This document shows, piece by piece, positions 58,397 to 64,000 of a DNA stretch of 64,000 nucleotides. Made by a program: the position numbers and the translations under genes. Numbering within the stretch: position 1 is the stretch's first letter; every line of letters starts with the position of its first letter. Origin of the DNA: Hyaloscypha bicolor E (lineage: Eukaryota > Ascomycota > Leotiomycetes > Helotiales > Hyaloscyphaceae); contig NW_020194684.1 in NCBI RefSeq assembly GCF_002865645.1, positions 279,308-343,307 on the forward strand, in the 5' to 3' direction. The notes beneath the pieces were generated by a model, which worked only from the letters and a program-made list of their open reading frames with translations, was not told the origin of the DNA and searched no databases.

Positions 58397-60058
58397 GCTG
58401 AGAATGTAATTGGATCAAGAGTCATTCCACTAAGACGGCGAGAAATGCTGAGGGTATCTTGTTGCTGATGGACCGACTCGTAAATGAGCGACTGTAGTTG
58501 GTACGAAGCTGATGGACCAACTCGTAAAAGAGCGACTGTAGTTGGTAACGAATCGTGCTAAAATTTCAGTGCCGCGAGGCCAGTGGTGGTAGTTGTACTC
58601 AAAGCTCTGCGGCTCTTACCACGTGTGATCCTGGCCGTTCTGAACCCATGGTCGACAAATAAGGCGCAGTGCCACGCACGACGGAAAATCGAAATGAGGG
58701 TTGCGGAGAAAGTCCTGACTTCAGGTGAAGGAACCGAGTCCTTGTGGCGCAGATCAGATGGAAACAATAGTTTCGCTTAGTCGTGCGTCAGGTCTTGCAC
58801 CAAAGCCCCGACGTCCCGTGCGGGTTTGGTGCGAATCAGCGATACGGTTTTATTACAGCGATGCGGCCGTTTTGTAATAACTTCTTTAATTTCACAAATT
58901 TCAAAAATCGCAAGAAGCCAAACATTGCGTAGTTATGGGGCGTACCTCTATATAAACTTTATTTTTTAAGGTCTGGTATTATATAATAAAAGTTATTAAA
59001 AATCTTGAATTTTTTTATTAAAAGAAAAAAGTAGTCTTAATACAAATTTCTAATATATTATAAATTTGCACTAATATACCAGGGGTATATATTATATTAT
59101 ATAAGCTTATAATATAAGGGCTTTCTAAATAAATAAGTTCGAAACTTGAATAATTCTTATATATAAATTAGATTTTTTAATATAACTCGAGATTTTCTTA
59201 TAAAATAATACTTATATTTATATTAGCTAATTAGAATTTCAGTATTAAAGTAATATAAAACTATATATTATATATTTAGTTATATAATTATTAACTTAAT
59301 TCTAAATATCCTCAAAAATAAAAGCACTAAATAAACTAGCTTACTCTTTTTTAATTTATTATATTATATATAAATAAGTTCCTTTTAATATAAGTTTTAA
59401 TATAATTCGAAATAAAATTACTAATTCGAATATATTCAAGGATTTATATAAAAGATAAGGCAGTCGATATTATATCTTTTTTATAATATTATAAGATATT
59501 CTTTAGTATTATAATTACGTGGGGGTTTCAGGCTTTAGGGGAGTTTTAGGGAATTTTCTTGGGGCTTATAATAGCATGCCTTTAGGGGTACTTATTTGCC
59601 CCTAGCTAGAATTATAAACTAGTTTTTTAGGCTTAGCCGGCATTCTCTCCTTACCAAAATAAGTTAGTATATTACATGACCGTTTTATAAGGTGAAAGAC
59701 ACTCCGCGCATTACTTTTATATAGTAACGATATTTGACTTCTATTTTACTATAAACCGATTACCCAAGAGGCTAGCAGGGAGTAAATCGCTGTGCCACAC
59801 CCCTTTAGCAGCATCTCGGAGCACGAATTCGTTTCTGGCAGCTCGAATATCGGTTAAAGTTCGCAGAACAAGGATCCCCAGACTGTTGTCAAACCTGTCT
59901 AGACTGCATTTGGAAGATGGAACGAGTTGTGGAAATTGCCGGCTACCAGCAGTCTGTCTCAGATGCCGGAACTTCGGTACAGAGTATTGATATAAAGTTT
60001 TTTGGTTTGAAACAGGGTCTCCGCTGAGTGCCTGGAAGCAGTCCCCCATTTGCACATA
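58397..60058. other. Intergenic, with 45-bp tandem duplication and AT-rich tract
   Basis: Near the tannase start a 44-45-bp unit (GCTGATGGACC-ACTCGTAAA, then GAGCGACTGTAGTTGGTA) occurs twice in tandem at 58464-58552, within its promoter. 58930-59520 is RIP-like and AT-rich. No gene recognised. Confidence 0.5.
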
Positions 60059-61380
60059 TGTAAGAGCGCGCGCCTTTGCTCTGCGTACACCCCGATGTAA
60101 GCGAGACTACCCCTTAATTTTTCAACCACACCTCTCAATATACTCTGCAAATATATCAAAATGGACGATTCTCTGCTCTCGTTACCCGCTATACGCGAGC
60201 ACCAGCCTGGAATGGAGTGGAAGACTCCTGAACGGTCTAAAATCAGGGCATGGCGCACAGACGGCAAAAGCTATGGCCAGATCCAGAAGTTATGCGGTAT
60301 ACGCGATGGCAAACCTCTCATCTCGCGCTCTTCACTCCAGAAAATTATCAAAGCACCTACCTCCAGGCGTCAAAGAAAGGGCAAAGCAACAAAGCAAAAG
60401 CTCTTAAAGCCAAAAGATGTAGTACGCGTAATCCGGTTCGCGTCTGCAAGCTGGCATAATCGACGTCTCTCTTACGCGCGTCTTGTAATTAAATGCAAGC
60501 TCAAATGCAAGACTATAACCCTTCGTCGCTCTCTTAAAGCAGCTGGATATCGCCGCTGCGTCGCTTGCCGTCGCCCTTTTATCTCGAAAAAGCAAGCTGC
60601 CAAGAGACTTGCATTTGCCTTGAAATATCGGTAGTGGTCCGTAGAGCAGTGGAAGCCAGTCGCGTGGAGTGATGAGGCAACCTTTGAGACTGGGAAGAGA
60701 GGAAAGATTTACGTAACGCGCCGGCCGGAAGAGAAAAATTGCAGAGAGTGTATACAATTTGTGTATAGAAGTGGGAGAGTAAGCGTAATGGTCTGGGCGG
60801 CAATTGGGTGGGATTGGAAGTCCGAGCTCGTGTTCTTGGAGAGAAAGGAGGGAAAGAGAGGGATCTGCAGTACGGCATATAAGGAGCAAGTTCTTGATAC
60901 TGTAATTAGACCACACTATGCTTCCTTAAGCCCTGAGCAAAAGGAGAAGTTTATATTTATGGAGGATGGAGCTAAGGTATATAAGGGGGCTGCTCGCTTA
61001 TGGAGATTAAATTACGGGATTAAGGGGTTTGACTGGCCACCGTCTTCCCTGGACTTAAATCCGATTAAAAAGGTGTGGAGATGGATAAAGCATGAGATCA
61101 CTAAGCTTGAGAGTGTACCGACGTTAAAGGAAGATATGAAGGAGGTTTTACGTGAGCTGTGGAAGGAGGTAAAGCCAGAGGATTAGAGATATTTGACCCA
61201 TTGCCTGACTTGCAAGCTTGAGGACGTTATTGAGTGCGAAGGTATGCAAACTGTACATTAAATTACGATAATATGTCTAAATGAATGGATTATGTAATTA
61301 TAGAGTAATTAAATAAGTGGTGGTTGAGAAAATTGCACTTGCATTAAGGTGTACGCAGAGCAAAGGCGTGCGCTCTTACA
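60059..61380 (+). mobile_element. Tc1-like DNA transposon, inactive
   Basis: Terminal inverted repeats of about 33 bp (TGTAAGAGCGC-CGCCTTTGCTCTGCGTACACC) at 60059-60092 and 61348-61380. One transposase in between, 1.3 kb in total. The TA target duplication is not clean on the right side (CA-AT). It lies about 180 bp upstream of the SAT4-like gene. Confidence 0.85.
60161..61186 (+). pseudogene. Tc1/mariner-type transposase with one stop and a lost catalytic Glu
   Basis: One frame runs 60161-61186 apart from TAG at 60632-60634 (CGG-TAG-TGG). The N-terminal part has helix-turn-helix segments (SKIRAWRTDGKSYGQIQKL, then NRRLSYARLVIKCKL). The catalytic core: AWSDEATFETG (first Asp), VSVMVWAAIGWDWKSELVFL, FMEDGAKVYKGAA (second Asp), and WPPSSLDLNPIKKVWRWIK, where families have NPIE: the catalytic Glu is Lys (AAA at 61067-61069 after ATT). 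Both the stop (TGG to TAG) and the Glu to Lys change (GAA after T) are TpG to TpA, as expected from RIP. The otherwise open frame suggests light RIP. Confidence 0.85.
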
Positions 61381-61559
61381 ATGCATGTCCGGTTATGTAG
61401 CAAAGCTTGATTTCTGAGGAAGCAGGTAGGTCTCGACGTATAAGTACTTGTCCCTGAAGTTTTCTGTGTAAGGGATGCCGGTAACGCATATGCTTTCAAA
61501 ATACTAGTTTCCTCCTCAGAGTTTCTGTCATATTTGTCTATAGTCGCCATTGTCCGCCA

Positions 61560-63015
61560 ATGAGAATGGCCCTCCAAGATAACCAGCCGCTGGACATATG
61601 GGTAACGGTTATGTTACTCGTAGTCCCCATGATTGCATTTGTTGCAAGAGTCTATGAGGTTAGCGAACAAGACCTTAGGGCCAGATGACGCATTGATGGC
61701 TGCTGGAGCTTTCTTCTATGTCTGCCAATGTACGACTGTAATAGGAGGTGCCGCGGCTGGCATTGGTCTCCAGAATGAACACATCACAGGCCATCCGCAG
61801 TATGTAGCGGCTGGCCAGGTAAGTATTGCCCACGACTGAAGCTCTCCTATCCTACACTGAGACTAATGTGTCGGTCGGTATAGTGGTTCTACTTCAATAT
61901 CCTTGCGTACTCTACCGCTGCTGTCTTTGTTAGACTTTCGATCTTAGTAACCCTCTTGCGAATCGTCAGCTCGCCTGGTTATAAGTACAGCATATATGTC
62001 GCCATGGCCACAATCATCGCTGTAGCATTTCAGGGAATCATATTCCTCCTTGCGCAGTGCAAACCCATCAGCTGGTATTGGGACAAGAGCACCGGTTCAG
62101 GATCTTGCGTTCCTTCCGCAGCGATTCGAGGAAACACCATCGCCACCAATTTCACAGCTGCTGTAACTGATGTCTACTCTGCTGTCTTACCAATGATATT
62201 ACTATGGAACGTCCAGATGGATTTGAGATCGAAAATTTTGGTCTGCATAATGCTAAGACTTGGAGCTTTGTAAGTATCCTCCAGTCCATCTTCGAAAGTT
62301 GCTGTGTCGTAGGTCATCAATATGGATGAAGCCTAACTAAGTTTGCCACATAGCGCCGCGGTAGCTATTGTGGTCCGACTCCCTGCAATCGTTGATCTGC
62401 AGGACCATCAGGATAGTCTTTGTAAGTATAACTCGTTCGGTTGACTGCTCGTTAATCACGCCTTTCGTCCAGCCTCCTTCCTGGCTCGGCTGGGGGCGAA
62501 TGTAGACTAAAACCTTCGCAGATTCAGTCAGCGTCTCAATCCTCTGGGGTACTGCTGAAACTGGCTTTGGAATCACTGCTGCATCTCTATCCACCCTCTG
62601 GCAACTTTTCCGTTCCTGGATCGGCACTTCTCATAACAACAGCTACACCCACAGCTATGCTCTTGGAACACTGCCTGGTGCTGGAAGGCGCTTTCGCCCG
62701 ACTGTCCGCACTGACGGCATGGCAAGACTTCCGGAGTCCAGAGGAAATAAAGCATGGAAAGGCGACAAGACGGATGTAAGTGATTCTACACTTGGAAAGC
62801 AGTATAACTTGGCTGAGATGAATCGACGGGGTTTCAACGCAAAGGCGGATGTCAGTGCAAATTCAAGACTGGCGGAGAGATCACCCTCAGAAGCGAGTGA
62901 GGACTTGCATGGCGATTCGAACAGTGAGACGGAGATCCTGGATGCTCAATATCGGCATAATGGCATCAGGGTAGAGAATACGTTGGTGGTTGAATCTATC
63001 AAGGGGATAGTTTAA
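61560..63015 (+). pseudogene. SAT4/rhodopsin-like fungal integral membrane protein, 1-nt frameshift
   Basis: Exons approx. 61560-61821, 61883-62271, 62354-62421, 62521-63015, with GT-AG introns. The family pattern is good: MLLVVPMIAFVARVY, LGPDDALMAAGAFFYVCQCTTV, WFYFNILAYSTAAVFVRLSILVTLLRIV, FLLAQCKPISWYWD, NFTAAVTDVYSAVLPMILLWNVQM and YSVSVSILWGTAETGFGITAASLSTL, about seven membrane helices and a polar tail. In exon 1 an extra G near 61657 separates ...FVARVY from RLANKTLGPDDA; without it the frame is continuous. It is either a recent mutation or a sequence error. Some relatives are Pth11-like receptors, but no CFEM domain is seen and the ligand is unknown. A Tc1 element lies in its promoter region. 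Confidence 0.7.
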
Positions 63016-64000
63016 TGTGAAATTTCTGAAGCATCGGGGACCTGGTAATTGGGAAGATTCAATTATTATGATACACCATGTAGGCCGCTTAGAAGCGAGA
63101 CGATTTCAATAATACCAGTTTACTTCTATGGAGCCTCAGTCACCAAACGGCTGGCACCTGCGTGAGATGGACCAGCAACGAGTAGTCATGCCTCTGAACG
63201 CAACAACGTCATGACTTCGACCACCGCCACCTAAATTGACGACATTTCAGCTCTACTTAATAGTTAGGTCTAGTCTCTTCGAATACACTAAACGGTCCAA
63301 AATAGGATAAAATAGAATAGGAACCAAGTCTGGAAATTTTATAATTCAAAAAAGTAGAATGCAATAAGTTTTTGGATTAAAATACAGATTTTATTACTAA
63401 TTCAGAAGTCACTTTCGTGGTATATACTTATAATGCCCATGCAAATGGACCCAGACTAAAGATATAAGAAGTAAATTAATGAAATTAAATTATAATTAAC
63501 GTAATTCGGATTTTTTAATTAAATTAGAATAATTAATTAAATTAATTTGTTATATAACTATAATAAATTAATATTTGCTTAATAATTATTAAATAACTAA
63601 AATATATATTAAGTAACTATAATGAAAATAAGCTAAGGCTTATATAATAATAAACTAGTCATTTTCTTTGAAATCTTTATATTTCCTCTTTTATTATTTA
63701 GTTTTAGTATATTTACTAAATATTATTATTCTTATTAAAGTAAAATTGGAACTAAAATAAGGAAAACTATTATTACATTTAGCTAATAAAGTTATATATA
63801 TTATAAGAAGAAAACTATAATAAAACAAAAACTTATATAAAGTATATTAAAGCACAAAACGTGATTTAATAGCAAAATAATAAGAATAAAGGCATGTATA
63901 ATAAAATATAAATAGTATATAATTACAAAAGTTTAATTAATTAATATAAAGAAGAAATTATTATCTAGAATTATTAAAAAAAAGCTAGCTTTTTTATATA
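63016..64000. repeat. Intergenic and AT-rich RIP-like tract at the right edge
   Basis: 63016-63290 is ordinary intergenic sequence; from about 63300, and strongly from 63470 on, it is nearly all A/T without frames. No element could be recognised. Confidence 0.5.

Overview
The window looks like a piece of a filamentous ascomycete genome (Pezizomycotina; Leotiomycetes-like is only a guess). Evidence is short (about 45-75 nt) GT-AG introns, GC-rich coding exons, fungal-specific families (HET, SAT4/rhodopsin-like, VIT-vWA, Mediator subunit 8) and gene islands separated by AT/TA-rich tracts that look like repeat-induced point mutation (RIP).

Layout. 1-3.0 kb is a RIP-degraded Helitron; a second, more heavily mutated copy in the opposite orientation fills about 29.1-33.9 kb. 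Between them lies a gene island: an MPDU1-like PQ-loop protein (4.1-5.1 kb), a broken CorA-like gene (5.4-7.0), a HET-domain gene with an in-frame stop (7.5-9.6), an MFS sugar transporter (11.3-13.1), a large VIT-vWA protein (14.1-17.6), a secreted protein with an in-frame stop (18.3-19.1), a cysteine-rich single-pass membrane protein (20.8-21.7), a zinc-free enoyl-reductase-like dehydrogenase (22.8-23.9) and a second, intact HET gene (26.6-28.5). The second island (36-53 kb) holds small fungal hypotheticals, MED8, a DUF7730-type protein, an HSL-type esterase, an alpha/beta-hydrolase remnant, a caspase-like gene that seems to run into an SH3 domain and is interrupted by a hAT-type MITE, and a GST-like gene. 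The last part (54-63 kb) has a dead Pogo/Fot1 transposon, a tannase/feruloyl esterase, a dead Tc1-like transposon and a frameshifted SAT4-type membrane protein.

Mobile DNA is diverse: two Helitrons, one Pogo, one Tc1, and at least four non-autonomous families (an 85-bp foldback, a 504-bp element with 9-bp target duplication, a 428-bp TIR element, a 567-bp hAT MITE). Most damage is of the RIP type (CpA to TpA or TpG to TpA), and both DNA transposases lost a catalytic acidic residue in this way.

Two HET genes and a caspase-like gene are all of families tied to fungal allorecognition or regulated cell death; two of the three are broken. There is no obvious biosynthetic cluster or operon-like unit; the remaining genes are scattered metabolic, transport and housekeeping functions.
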